64,000 bases of DNA from JAKQIM01 sp964633225 (GCA_964633225.1 CAZWFQ010000001.1:1-64000); one strand, 5' to 3'. Shown: positions 1-9,315, counted from the stretch's first letter. The notes: a model not told the origin generated them from the letters alone. A program made the numbers and translations.

Positions 1-866
1 TGGGTGGTGCCGGTGACGACCAGAATCACCTCATCCACGTCGCCGGTGATCGAGATGGGAATATCTACCGAGACATCGGGGTTGAGGGTGATGTAATGCA
101 CCGTGGTATCGCTGCCCATCGTGATCAGCGCCAGGCGGAACTCTTGGGGCAGCGCATTCTGGATGCGTACCCAGCCTGCGGCTTCCCAGCCGCCGTTATC
201 GTTCTCAAAATCGCTGCTGTAACCGATCTCGGGCACCGAGATGTCGTCCAGCAAGAAGCCTTCCCCGTTGACGGCGGCATCGGTGACGTACTCGAAACGC
301 AGTTGGACGTTCTGCCCGGCAAAGCGTGAAATGTCCACGCTCTCCTCGATCCAGCCGTCTGAGAGGCCGCTGTAACCCCAGCCGTAACCGTTGCCGTACG
401 GATCATCATCTGTGCCAGAAGGGGTGTTGAGGATTTCCCAGGTGTCGCCGTTATCCGTCGAAGCCACCAGGTACAAGAAATCCCACCCTTCTTCAATGTC
501 ATACCAGGTCCAATAGTTGAGGGTCAGGGGTCCGGATTGATCGCTGAAGTCGAAGCTGCGGGTGAGGGTCATGTCGGACTCATCGCCCTTGTTGGACCAG
601 AAGTAGTAAGCGCCGGAGAGGGGGTTTTCAGCCAGCACGCCGGTCTGCACCGCACCTTCGAAGTGGATGGTGTAGTCGCCAGAGCAGGTGAAGCGGATAT
701 AGTCTGTTCCATACTGGCTCACATCCCGTACCTGGGCACTGAGCGGGCAGGTGGAGAAGTCTTCGGTCGAGTCGATGCCGGGAGGGCCATCGTAGCCGTA
801 TCCGCCGTAAGCGAAGCGACCATCGCCCACACTGTCATCTTGCAGGTAATTGGTGATCGCCCAATC
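1..866 (-). repeat. 866-bp identical direct repeat, copy A
   Basis: Line-by-line comparison with 2166-3031 (offset 2165) shows no mismatch across 866 bases. The first difference is at 867 versus 3032. The repeat covers the C-terminal coding half of the first metalloprotease and may continue beyond the left window edge. Upstream of the boundary the two genes have diverged, so the identity looks like a recent gene-conversion tract rather than a whole-gene duplication. Confidence 0.95.
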
Positions 867-2105
867 GAGGAAGAAGTCGTTAGCAGTGATAGGTTGGCCG
901 GTCAGTTGGTCATTGGCAGCAATGGCTGCCAGTACATCGTTCACTGATGCCATGCCGTTGTTCTGGTTGGCCACCAGGGCCTGCGTGGCCTCCTCGCCAA
1001 AGCGCTCGAGGAAGTAGGTCACAAATAGGAAGCTGGCCCCGTAATGCGGGGTGGTGTCATCCTCGGGCCAGTCGTTGAGCTGCATATCGGGGTTTAAGGC
1101 AAATTCCCAATCAAAGCCGCTGTCATAGTAATTATTGAGCAAGGCCGCCAGCTCTGAAAAGCCCTCGTTCAACCAGGAGGTCTCGTTGCGGTCCTGGTAC
1201 CAGTGGATCATGTGCTGGAATTCGTGCGCCAGCACGCCGTAGGTGAAGGTCTCGTCCAGGTCGACGTTATCGGCGCTCAAGAAGAACATCTCGGCAGTAT
1301 TCGAGTATTCGTGCGCCTCGGGCAAATACTCATCCGATGTGGAGAAGTAGCCTGCAATACTCCATCCCAGGCCGGTGGCATAGAGGATATAAACGTGCGG
1401 GTCACTGTCCACGCCCGGGCTCCACTCGCTGCCGAAGAACTCGCGGTTGGTGGGGTAGATGTTGTTCTCAAAATCCTCAGCCAGGGCTTGCAGATCGCTG
1501 TTGTTATAGCGCACGCCATCTTCAATCCAAAAATAGGCGTGATCGGTCGCATATTGCAGGGTGGCGTCGATCTGGAAGCTGTCGTTTGAATCCAGGTTAG
1601 AGACCCAGAAAGCGCGCTGGTCGCCCACCCTGTACCAGCGGGCAGGTGCTGGCAGCGTGGCAGGGATTTCTCCTGCTCCGCCCAGGCGGTCAGCCAGCTC
1701 CAACAGGTCGTTGATTGGCACCACTGCTTCTTCCAGGGTCAACAGTGTGTCGTGTGGAACGTCTGCCGCATTCCCGTTGATGAAGGGTGTGGGAGTGGGC
1801 CCCCGGCCTGAGAGTACGCTGGGTGTGTCTGTATAGATGGGCTGCGGCGTGGCGGTATCTTGCCGGGCGAGGGTGGGGTTGGGGATGGCTGTGACCAGGC
1901 TGCCGCTGGCTTGCGTGGGCTGCGGCGTCGCCGTCACAGCCATGCTGATGGGCGTCTGATAGGGAGCCAGGGTACTTGAATATCCAGTAGGTGCGGCAGC
2001 AATGGCGATCACGACAGCAGATGTGACGATGCACATCGCCAGGCAGCAAACGCACCCAAACACCAGGGCGATGGCACCTAAAACAAGACTGGTAGAACGG
2101 TCCAT
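1..2105 (-). CDS. Immune inhibitor A-like zinc metalloprotease, copy 1 (3' end cut by window edge)
   Basis: Open reading frame of 701 codons from ATG at 2105 that runs off the left edge without a stop. AGAAGG lies four bases before the start. The N-terminus has a membrane segment at about residues 8-37, then a Thr/Pro/Ala-rich linker to about residue 115. The catalytic motif HEFQH is at about 294-298 and NEGFSE follows, matching the HExxH plus NExxS(D/E) zinc-ligand pattern of gluzincins. The C-terminal half resembles the MAM-like beta-sandwich region of immune inhibitor A proteins. The gene starts 14 bases after the stop of its tandem paralogue, so the two are probably co-transcribed. From about the codon at 866 to the window edge it is identical at DNA level to that paralogue. 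The linker is longer and different. It is probably a surface-anchored or secreted protease; the substrate is unknown. Confidence 0.85.
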   Translation of the reverse strand, partial: MDRSTSLVLGAIALVFGCVCCLAMCIVTSAVVIAIAAAPTGYSSTLAPYQTPISMAVTATPQPTQASGSLVTAIPNPTLARQDTATPQPIYTDTPSVLSGRGPTPTPFINGNAADVPHDTLLTLEEAVVPINDLLELADRLGGAGEIPATLPAPARWYRVGDQRAFWVSNLDSNDSFQIDATLQYATDHAYFWIEDGVRYNNSDLQALAEDFENNIYPTNREFFGSEWSPGVDSDPHVYILYATGLGWSIAGYFSTSDEYLPEAHEYSNTAEMFFLSADNVDLDETFTYGVLAHEFQHMIHWYQDRNETSWLNEGFSELAALLNNYYDSGFDWEFALNPDMQLNDWPEDDTTPHYGASFLFVTYFLERFGEEATQALVANQNNGMASVNDVLAAIAANDQLTGQPITANDFFLDWAITNYLQDDSVGDGRFAYGGYGYDGPPGIDSTEDFSTCPLSAQVRDVSQYGTDYIRFTCSGDYTIHFEGAVQTGVLAENPLSGAYYFWSNKGDESDMTLTRSFDFSDQSGPLTLNYWTWYDIEEGWDFLYLVASTDNGDTWEILNTPSGTDDDPYGNGYGWGYSGLSDGWIEESVDISRFAGQNVQLRFEYVTDAAVNGEGFLLDDISVPEIGYSSDFENDNGGWEAAGWVRIQNALPQEFRLALITMGSDTTVHYITLNPDVSVDIPISITGDVDEVILVVTGTT

Positions 2106-2119
2106 GATACCTTCTCTTC

Positions 2120-4132
2120 TTAAGGAAGCACTTCGTAGCGGTAAGCCGCCTTTTGGCGGGTGAACTGGGTGGTGCCGGTGACGACCAGAATCACCTCATC
2201 CACGTCGCCGGTGATCGAGATGGGAATATCTACCGAGACATCGGGGTTGAGGGTGATGTAATGCACCGTGGTATCGCTGCCCATCGTGATCAGCGCCAGG
2301 CGGAACTCTTGGGGCAGCGCATTCTGGATGCGTACCCAGCCTGCGGCTTCCCAGCCGCCGTTATCGTTCTCAAAATCGCTGCTGTAACCGATCTCGGGCA
2401 CCGAGATGTCGTCCAGCAAGAAGCCTTCCCCGTTGACGGCGGCATCGGTGACGTACTCGAAACGCAGTTGGACGTTCTGCCCGGCAAAGCGTGAAATGTC
2501 CACGCTCTCCTCGATCCAGCCGTCTGAGAGGCCGCTGTAACCCCAGCCGTAACCGTTGCCGTACGGATCATCATCTGTGCCAGAAGGGGTGTTGAGGATT
2601 TCCCAGGTGTCGCCGTTATCCGTCGAAGCCACCAGGTACAAGAAATCCCACCCTTCTTCAATGTCATACCAGGTCCAATAGTTGAGGGTCAGGGGTCCGG
2701 ATTGATCGCTGAAGTCGAAGCTGCGGGTGAGGGTCATGTCGGACTCATCGCCCTTGTTGGACCAGAAGTAGTAAGCGCCGGAGAGGGGGTTTTCAGCCAG
2801 CACGCCGGTCTGCACCGCACCTTCGAAGTGGATGGTGTAGTCGCCAGAGCAGGTGAAGCGGATATAGTCTGTTCCATACTGGCTCACATCCCGTACCTGG
2901 GCACTGAGCGGGCAGGTGGAGAAGTCTTCGGTCGAGTCGATGCCGGGAGGGCCATCGTAGCCGTATCCGCCGTAAGCGAAGCGACCATCGCCCACACTGT
3001 CATCTTGCAGGTAATTGGTGATCGCCCAATCTAAGAAGAAGTCGTTGGCGGTGATCAGTTGGCCGGTCTGCGGGTCCACGGCATTGAAATCAGCCAGCAC
3101 TTCGTTGACCGAGGCCATGCCGTTGTTCTGGTTGGCCACCAGGGCCTGGGTCGCTTCTTCGCCAAAGCGCTCGAGGAAGTAGGTCACAAATAGGAAGCCC
3201 GCTCCGTAGTGTGGGGTCGTGTCATCGTCATTGGGCCAGTCATTGAGCTGCATATCGGGGTCTCTTGCATATTCCCAATCAAAGCCGCTGTCATAGTAGC
3301 CGTTGAGCAGGGCCGCCAGCTCTGAGAAGCCCTCGTTCAGCCAGGAGGTCTCGTTGCGGTCTTGGTACCAGTGGATCATATGCTGGAACTCGTGCGCCAG
3401 CACGCCGTAGGTGAAGGTCTCGTCCAGGCCAACGGTATCGGCGTTGAAGAGGAACATTTCAACCGCGTTGGAATATTCGTGCGCCAAAGGCGAGTATTCA
3501 TCAGCCGAGGAATAATAGCCCGCAATCGAAGCCCCCAGGCCAGTGGCATAAAGAATGTAGATATGAGGATCGCTGTCCACGCCCGGGCTCCACTCGCTGC
3601 CGAAGAACTCGCGGTTGGTAGGGTAGATGTTGTTTTCGAAATCTTCAGCCATCGAACGCATCTCGCCGCGGTCAAAGTCTACGCCATTTTCTACCCAGAA
3701 GTAGGCGTGGTCGGTGGCATATTCCAGGGTGGCGTCGACCTGGAAGTTTTCATTGGTATCCACGTTAGAGACCCAGAAGACGCGCTGGTCACCTACCACA
3801 TACCAACGGGCAGGGGCCTCAAGCGTGGCAGGGATATTGTCTTTGCCTTCCAGCCGGCTGGCCAGGTCCAGCATATCATTGACCGGCACGACAGACTGCT
3901 CAAGGGTGAGGCGAGTATCTTGCGGCACAGGCGTAGACTGGGGGTCATCAGGACGGATGACGACCGGCGTAGCGCCAGAGTTGGGGAAGGGTGTGTATCC
4001 ATACCCGCTATTGCCGGGCTGGTCGGCCAGAAACATTGCGCCTGCTCCCAGCGTGGCGCAAACAACCAGGCAGCACACACACAGCACCAATAAGGCGATG
4101 ATTGATAAGATGATTCCCGTTGTACGGTCCAT
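2120..4132 (-). CDS. Immune inhibitor A-like zinc metalloprotease, copy 2
   Basis: 670 residues, starting at ATG 4132 with GGAGG seven bases upstream. Residues 7-35 form a hydrophobic Cys-rich membrane segment (CVCCLVVC), followed by a short Pro/Ser/Thr linker. The catalytic motif HEFQH is at 247-251 and NEGFSE at 266-271, with E267 the likely third zinc ligand, as in the gluzincin NExxS(D/E) motif. Residues from about 440 form paired aromatic- and Asp-rich beta-sandwich segments like the MAM-type domains of immune inhibitor A. It is the first gene after a terminator and promoter candidate, and the second copy follows 14 bases after its stop. Its C-terminal half is identical to copy 1 from about residue 368 until copy 1 leaves the window. 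The protease call is firm; family M6 versus a relative is less so, because the HExxH context differs from classical InhA. Confidence 0.88.
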   Translation of the reverse strand: MDRTTGIILSIIALLVLCVCCLVVCATLGAGAMFLADQPGNSGYGYTPFPNSGATPVVIRPDDPQSTPVPQDTRLTLEQSVVPVNDMLDLASRLEGKDNIPATLEAPARWYVVGDQRVFWVSNVDTNENFQVDATLEYATDHAYFWVENGVDFDRGEMRSMAEDFENNIYPTNREFFGSEWSPGVDSDPHIYILYATGLGASIAGYYSSADEYSPLAHEYSNAVEMFLFNADTVGLDETFTYGVLAHEFQHMIHWYQDRNETSWLNEGFSELAALLNGYYDSGFDWEYARDPDMQLNDWPNDDDTTPHYGAGFLFVTYFLERFGEEATQALVANQNNGMASVNEVLADFNAVDPQTGQLITANDFFLDWAITNYLQDDSVGDGRFAYGGYGYDGPPGIDSTEDFSTCPLSAQVRDVSQYGTDYIRFTCSGDYTIHFEGAVQTGVLAENPLSGAYYFWSNKGDESDMTLTRSFDFSDQSGPLTLNYWTWYDIEEGWDFLYLVASTDNGDTWEILNTPSGTDDDPYGNGYGWGYSGLSDGWIEESVDISRFAGQNVQLRFEYVTDAAVNGEGFLLDDISVPEIGYSSDFENDNGGWEAAGWVRIQNALPQEFRLALITMGSDTTVHYITLNPDVSVDIPISITGDVDEVILVVTGTTQFTRQKAAYRYEVLP
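2166..3031 (-). repeat. 866-bp identical direct repeat, copy B
   Basis: Partner of the repeat at 1-866. It lies inside the second metalloprotease gene, ending about 45 bases before that gene's stop codon. Confidence 0.95.
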
Positions 4133-4147
4133 GCAATACCTCCAATG

Positions 4148-4170
4148 CAGCAGCCGTTACCCGGCTGCTG
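4148..4170 (-). promoter_or_regulatory. Leader hairpin before metalloprotease pair
   Basis: CAGCAGCCG (4148-4156) pairs perfectly with CGGCTGCTG (4162-4170) around a five-base loop. It lies between the -10 candidate and the ribosome binding site of the gene starting at 4132. If transcription starts near 4176 the hairpin would sit almost at the 5' end of the mRNA, where it could protect the transcript or regulate translation. The function is inferred. Confidence 0.45.
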
Positions 4171-4182
4171 AGTAATGTTTCG

Positions 4183-4211
4183 ATTATACTGTAAAAGTGG
4201 GGTGTTTTGTG
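4183..4211 (-). promoter_or_regulatory. Promoter candidate for the metalloprotease pair
   Basis: Minus-strand TATAAT at 4188-4183 is a perfect -10 hexamer about 50 bases before the start codon at 4132. The expected -35 position (about 4211-4206) reads CACAAA, a poor match that overlaps the terminator stem. A promoter here makes sense because a terminator directly upstream would otherwise leave the protease genes untranscribed. Confidence 0.45.
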
Positions 4212-4239
4212 CTTGCAGAGTTCGCACAAAACACCCCAC
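4191..4239 (-). terminator. Rho-independent terminator after the stalk-protein gene
   Basis: A perfect 16-bp inverted repeat (4197-4212 with 4224-4239) encloses an 11-base loop. In the minus direction it is followed by TTTTAC. It begins 27 bases beyond the stop codon of the gene at 4266-5507 and lies before the metalloprotease pair, so it ends the upstream transcript. The stem is long; the U-tract is only four bases. Confidence 0.75.
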
Positions 4240-4265
4240 ATCCTAAGCTCTAGAAATCTCGAGTT

Positions 4266-5507
4266 CTAGGGGTTGAGAACGATCTTGCGAGTTTGGGTAT
4301 GGATGTGGAAGCTGCAGTCGTTTTCTTCGTACAGCGCTTCGATCGTCCACCACCAATCATAGCCCGTCGTGACGGCGGTGCTGCCGATGAAGTTGGCTGT
4401 TGTGGCGTTGGTGGGGCTCGAATCCCATTTTGTGTTCAAGATGTCATCATAACCCAGCTTCACCGTGTACGTGGCGGTGCGGTGATAAGCAGACCATCCG
4501 AACACGATGGGATTGCTGGCATACACCTGGGCCAGGGAGAAAGAAGCGCTTTCATCGGGAGCTGTGGGCTGGAAGAGAGCCGTGCCAACTCGCAGGCTGA
4601 TCTCGATATCGGGCACCTGGACAACCAGGTCGTCTTCTTCGATATCTTTCTCCACCCATACCCACTCAGCGATCTCATCGCTTGGATCAAGTGTGTCGTT
4701 GCTGGCGTGGAAGAAGTCAATCAGGAAAGGTTCGCCCACATCCTTGGGCAGGTCGAACTGGTAGTACCCGTTGGTATCCGTTTCGACCGTGAAGTCGCCT
4801 TCGTTGATCTCTAACGTCACGTTCGCCACCGGGGTGCCGTTTTGCACCACGCGCCCCTGGACGCGAATATCGCCTTCTGTAATGGTCTCGGTGGCTGTGG
4901 GGGTGGGCCCGCCGGTCGTCCCAGTGGAGGTGGGGGTAGGGGTGGGGGTGTCAGCACCTGGCTGGGGGGTAAGTGTGCTGGTGGGAGGTTGGCTGTCGGT
5001 CGTTGTTGCTGTGGGTATGGGCGTGTTTGTGACCGGGCCTGGATAGCCGCCTCCACTGGACTGGGTGCTGGTGGGGGTAGCCCCGGCTGGGGGTGGCGTC
5101 AGGCTGGCAGCAAGCGTGCTGGTAGCCCCTCCTGGCGTTCCGGGTGTTGCGGTGCTGGCGGGTATTTGCGTGGCTTCGCTGGTACCCGGGGTCTCGGCAC
5201 CAAGGGTGGCTGTGCCCAGGCGCGGGGTGTAGGTGGGGCGGCGGGTAGCGGTTTGGGTTGGGGCAGGTGTGAGGGTGATGGTGGCAGTGGGCGGGATGGG
5301 TGTGATGGTGAAGGTTTCCGTGGGCGGCTGCCAGGGCAATGGTGACGCCGTATCCTGCGCCAGGTACATGCCAAATGCAGCCAGCAGGAAAATACCGGCT
5401 GCCAGCCCAACCAGCAGCACCAAGTAAAGATCGTGGGCTGCCGGTGAGGCGTGGGCCTGGTGGGGGGCAGACTGTGGCTCAGGGTGTGGGGCGTCTTGAA
5501 AGGTCAT
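4266..5507 (-). CDS. Membrane-anchored protein with Thr/Pro stalk and carboxypeptidase-regulatory-like domain
   Basis: 413 residues. A short cytoplasmic start is followed by one membrane segment (about 27-49), then some 160 residues rich in Thr, Pro, Ser and Gly that look like an extended surface stalk. Residues about 215-300 (GRVVQNGTPVANVTLEINEG, then TDTNGYYQF) match the beta-sandwich fold of carboxypeptidase regulatory-like domains. The remaining 110 residues resemble a fibronectin-like domain and end close to the stop. Single-pass anchoring with an external beta-rich head suggests a cell-surface binding or structural role. It lies 72 bases after the subtilase gene and is closed by the terminator at 4191-4239. 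The specific function is not recognised. Confidence 0.75.
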   Translation of the reverse strand: MTFQDAPHPEPQSAPHQAHASPAAHDLYLVLLVGLAAGIFLLAAFGMYLAQDTASPLPWQPPTETFTITPIPPTATITLTPAPTQTATRRPTYTPRLGTATLGAETPGTSEATQIPASTATPGTPGGATSTLAASLTPPPAGATPTSTQSSGGGYPGPVTNTPIPTATTTDSQPPTSTLTPQPGADTPTPTPTSTGTTGGPTPTATETITEGDIRVQGRVVQNGTPVANVTLEINEGDFTVETDTNGYYQFDLPKDVGEPFLIDFFHASNDTLDPSDEIAEWVWVEKDIEEDDLVVQVPDIEISLRVGTALFQPTAPDESASFSLAQVYASNPIVFGWSAYHRTATYTVKLGYDDILNTKWDSSPTNATTANFIGSTAVTTGYDWWWTIEALYEENDCSFHIHTQTRKIVLNP

Positions 5508-5579
5508 GGGCAGTAGTGGTGGGGCGCCCAGCAGGCAGGTGGCCGCGCTGGACGCCCCGTTTGGGTGTGTAGGATCGAC

Positions 5580-8500
5580 TTACTTGAAAGAGACGTCGTC
5601 CAGGTAGAAACTGCTGTACAAGGAAATGTCAGTACTGACATAGAACTGCAAAGTAACGGCCTGGTTTGCATAGGCGCTTAAGCTCACCATGGCTTCAACC
5701 CAACCGCCGGTATTGGCGCTGGTACACAGATCGATGCTGTGAACACTGACGGAATTGATCCTGACATAGGCGTTATCAAATCCACAAATGTCTTCTGATG
5801 AAGTCCAGTAGTAGAAGCTGAGCGTATTCCCCGATGCCGGCACGGTAATGGCCTGGGTCAGGGTGCTCACCTCATTATGCAGACCGCCCATCCAGGTGGC
5901 CCAACTCCCGCCGTGGGGTGCCGCGCCGCCATGGGACGAGAGGTAGGCGGCATCTACGATCAGGTCATATCCATTGCTGGAGTATTCCGCCCAACTGCCA
6001 TCCTGTCCATCCTCAAAGCCGCCGTTCAGGATCGTTGATACCGGCGGATTGACGGTGGCGCTTTGGGCGTTGCTCCAGGCGCTCACCCCGGCGGCATTGC
6101 GGGCCCGCACTCGGTAGGTATGGGTGCCCACCGGGCGTCCGGTAAAGTTGTAAGAGGTGCTGGTGTGGCTTGTAACCACCACCACGCTGTCTTCTTCAAT
6201 TTCATAAGAAGTCGGCGCCGCGCCGCTGCCCACCGCCCAGGCTAGCGAATAACTGCCGTCGCCGTCGGCATTGGAGATCGCATTCAACGTGGGCGCACCT
6301 GGCAAGGTGGCCTGGTTGCGCATCACCATCGGCAAGAAAGACTGTGTGCCGCCGGTCGTGGCGGAGTCGCGGTTGTCATTGGGGTTAAGATCATCCTCCG
6401 CTCCGCCCACTGTCACCCGGTTGGTTAAGATCGTGGCCGGGTTGGCTGGAAGCTTGACCACCAGGGTGTACTCGATCGATGCCGCTGGCGCCAGGGTGGA
6501 TGGCGAGATGGTGCAGGCAAACCCGGTGGCTAGCGAGACTCTGCCGCCCAGGCAAGCTGGGGTCAGGCTGGTTACGGTGACGCCGGAGGGCAGAGTATCG
6601 GTGAAGGTGACGCCGGTGGCATTGATGAGGCCATCATTGGCGATTGAGATGGTGTAGGTGATGGTGCCGCTCGGAATGAGCAATGCAGCCTCAACGCTCT
6701 TGTTGATCGACAGGTCGGGCAGATTGCCGTTGCGCAGTGTGAATCCATCTTCCAGTACTTTGTATTCGCCCGGGTTATCCACGCGCACATCGTACAGGCC
6801 GGGCGTGGCGCCGGTGAAATTGAAGCTGGCTGTGATCCGGGTGCCTTCTGCGTTGACCGTCACGCTGCTGCCATTGATGGTCGCTGCGCCCAGGCGCAGA
6901 GAAACAGCCGCTGCGGGGTCAAAGGCCGTGCCCGTGATGGTGGCGTTAAGCGTGGTGCCGCTGTAAGCTTGCGCGGGGGTGATGCCGGTGACCGTCAGGG
7001 GGATGCCGGTTGAGAGATTGCCGGTCAAAAATAGGGCAAAGGGCTGCGGCCCAACGGGGACGTTTGCGCCGATCACTTCCACCGTCCACAAGCCGGCAGT
7101 GGGGGTTGGAATGTAGACACACTCAACGTTGTTCAGACCATCGGCACTGCCGCCGGTTTGTGACCACCCGCCGGCAAAAACATTGCCTTGGTACACTATG
7201 CCGCCAGGGCCAGTGACCCGCAGGTTGAGGTTGTTCACCAGGGCCAGGCCAGATGAGGACGTGGCGGGGGCATCGCTCCACACCAGCGAGACTTTGAAGG
7301 GGGTGCCCGCTGCCACCGTGTATTGGTAAGAGGCAGTGCCAGAACCGATGCCGGCGGTGTTATCCACAAAGGTCCGGTTGCCCGAAGCCGTGGCCGCACC
7401 CACGTTGATCAATCCCCAGCCCTCGTGGTTGTTGGGGATGGGCAGGCCCGCCTCTTGCGATGTGTTGTTATAGCCGCCGATGTCAACTGCGGTGTTGATC
7501 AAGGTGGCCTTGATCAAGGCTGCCGAGGGCGAATGGCTTTCGGCAGTGAGGTAGTAATCGCGCACCAGGGCCGCCGCACCGGCTGAGAGCGGGCTGGCCA
7601 TGGAGGTGCCGCCCATGTACATGTAGTAGCTATTGTAAGAGCCCCACCCATTGCTGCTGGCCAGGGAAGAACGCACTGACAGGATATTGGTGCCGGGGGC
7701 TACCAGGTCGGGCTTGATGCGCCCATCGGCCATGGGGCCACGGCTAGAGAAAGCTGCCAGTTCTTGCCGGGTGTCAGATGTGTAGTCGCTGCTGGTGGGG
7801 GCAGCCCCAAAATTGGAAGGCCAGACCTGTCCCCAGGTGCGGGTGGCAATGCCGCCGCTGCTGCGTTCGTTGTCTGACGCGCCGATGGTGATCAGATTCT
7901 TGGCAGTACCCGGCGAAGAGATGGAATTCACATCTACATAGCCATTATTGTCCCCATCGTCACCCGAGTTGCCGGCCGAGACCACCACCACCATATCGGG
8001 GTGGCTGTGGATAAAATCATCAAAATAGCGTGACTGGGTGTCGTAAACCCCGAATTGTCCGCCGCCCCAACTGTTGTTTTGAACGCGGGCGCCCCAACCA
8101 TAGACCTGGTTGAGCAGGGTGCGCACATCATCGGGAATGCCGGTGAGGTAATAACCGTTCGGGCAGCTATAGGGATCGGGGCTGGCCCAGGTAGTCCACT
8201 GCTCCACGGCCTGGAAGGTAATGCTGGCCTGGTAAGCCAGACCCTTGATTTGGCCGCCAGAAGCGGCCCCGCTGCCAGCCACAGAGCCGGTGACGTGCGA
8301 GCCGTGGCCCGAATCAGTGTCGGATGCACCGTCGTTGGCGTTCGAGTTGGAAATTTCGCAGCCGCCGCCATAATTGGCATACACAACCGGCCAACTGCTG
8401 ATCTGTGCCACGCGGCCGGCGAAATCTTGGTGGATGGCAGACGCATTGCCCGTATCCAGGCCGGTGTCGGTGACGGCGATGACCACGCCTGAGCCGGTGT

Positions 8501-9221
8501 ACCCGCTGCTCCAGGCGGCTGAGCCATTCATGATGTTTCCGCCGCCCACATCGTTGTGCAGCTCTTGCAGGTAAAGCGGCTCGATCCACAGCACGCCCGG
8601 CAGGCGCGCCGCCTGGGCTACCTGGCTGCCGTTCAGCACGGCCACAAAGCCGCCGTCGTAGGGTCTAGAAAGCGGATCAAGACTGGCAACGGTCTGCGCC
8701 AGGCTGTCTGTATCGGCCCAGGGCAGAGTCAGCACCCGGTAAGAACGGGTTTCGTTAAAATCAACGTCTGCTGAGACCCGGTAGGCGGGTTCGTATGTAC
8801 CAATCCAACGCACAAAGGAGTAGGCTTCTGCCGAGATTTTGGACTCGGCATCGAAATGCACCAGGAAGGCGTAATCGGGCAGGTAGCCGCCAATCTGGCC
8901 GCCAAGTTTGGCGATGGCGTCTTTCCACTCCTGGCGCACCGGGCCGGTGAATTGGAGGATGTAATCGCCGGATGCAGCCACCTCTTCTGGGGTGTAGGCC
9001 AGGCTTGCGGGCAGGTTGGGCGTGCTCTGTAAGGGGTCAAATGTGCCGTTGGCCAGGCGTAGAAAAACCGGTTCTGCCTGGTTGGATGCCGCAAGGCCAT
9101 CTCCGGGTAGTGGCTTTGAACTATTCGGGGTGTCCCCATCTGCCAGGGCCGGTAGGATGGAAACAAATATTAACAGAATCATAATCACTGCCGTACTTAG
9201 CCACCACGTTTTTGCACGCAT
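5580..9221 (-). CDS. Secreted S8 subtilisin-like serine protease, multidomain
   Basis: 1213 residues from ATG 9221, chosen because AAGGAAGG lies five bases upstream and a signal peptide (about 1-27, ending LPALADG) follows directly. Another in-frame start at 9260 lacks these. The catalytic triad is visible: Asp252 (AVTDTG), His306 (SGHGSHVTG) and Ser540 (GGTSMASP), with the oxyanion Asn in SAGNSG near 418. After the protease come a P-domain-like segment, an IPT/TIG-like domain, a DUF11-like repeat (SINKSVEA... TFTDTLPSGVTV), the motif SFLPMVMRNQ, a fibronectin type III domain and a C-terminal beta-sandwich (NGGFEDG...). A 6-bp hairpin (9234-9239 with 9249-9254) precedes the ribosome site. Probably an extracellular or surface protease. 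Confidence 0.92.
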   Translation of the reverse strand: MRAKTWWLSTAVIMILLIFVSILPALADGDTPNSSKPLPGDGLAASNQAEPVFLRLANGTFDPLQSTPNLPASLAYTPEEVAASGDYILQFTGPVRQEWKDAIAKLGGQIGGYLPDYAFLVHFDAESKISAEAYSFVRWIGTYEPAYRVSADVDFNETRSYRVLTLPWADTDSLAQTVASLDPLSRPYDGGFVAVLNGSQVAQAARLPGVLWIEPLYLQELHNDVGGGNIMNGSAAWSSGYTGSGVVIAVTDTGLDTGNASAIHQDFAGRVAQISSWPVVYANYGGGCEISNSNANDGASDTDSGHGSHVTGSVAGSGAASGGQIKGLAYQASITFQAVEQWTTWASPDPYSCPNGYYLTGIPDDVRTLLNQVYGWGARVQNNSWGGGQFGVYDTQSRYFDDFIHSHPDMVVVVSAGNSGDDGDNNGYVDVNSISSPGTAKNLITIGASDNERSSGGIATRTWGQVWPSNFGAAPTSSDYTSDTRQELAAFSSRGPMADGRIKPDLVAPGTNILSVRSSLASSNGWGSYNSYYMYMGGTSMASPLSAGAAALVRDYYLTAESHSPSAALIKATLINTAVDIGGYNNTSQEAGLPIPNNHEGWGLINVGAATASGNRTFVDNTAGIGSGTASYQYTVAAGTPFKVSLVWSDAPATSSSGLALVNNLNLRVTGPGGIVYQGNVFAGGWSQTGGSADGLNNVECVYIPTPTAGLWTVEVIGANVPVGPQPFALFLTGNLSTGIPLTVTGITPAQAYSGTTLNATITGTAFDPAAAVSLRLGAATINGSSVTVNAEGTRITASFNFTGATPGLYDVRVDNPGEYKVLEDGFTLRNGNLPDLSINKSVEAALLIPSGTITYTISIANDGLINATGVTFTDTLPSGVTVTSLTPACLGGRVSLATGFACTISPSTLAPAASIEYTLVVKLPANPATILTNRVTVGGAEDDLNPNDNRDSATTGGTQSFLPMVMRNQATLPGAPTLNAISNADGDGSYSLAWAVGSGAAPTSYEIEEDSVVVVTSHTSTSYNFTGRPVGTHTYRVRARNAAGVSAWSNAQSATVNPPVSTILNGGFEDGQDGSWAEYSSNGYDLIVDAAYLSSHGGAAPHGGSWATWMGGLHNEVSTLTQAITVPASGNTLSFYYWTSSEDICGFDNAYVRINSVSVHSIDLCTSANTGGWVEAMVSLSAYANQAVTLQFYVSTDISLYSSFYLDDVSFK

Positions 9222-9315
9222 AATTCCTTCCTTGGGCGGGTGAGCGAACCGCCCCATCATTTACCTTTGAACGATGTAATCAATTGGGATTGAGAGATGG
9301 GTTGATAGAAAGTTG

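Noticed and set aside
96..947. Plus-strand open frames in the protease region
   Set aside because: They are duplicated exactly in both repeat copies, have no ribosome sites, and mirror the codons of the minus-strand protease genes.
4842..5345. Plus-strand Gly-rich frame opposite the stalk protein
   Set aside because: It arises from Pro/Thr codons on the other strand and has low-complexity composition.
8055..8492. Plus-strand 145-residue frame inside the subtilase gene
   Set aside because: It overlaps the catalytic domain codons in antisense and shows no family resemblance.
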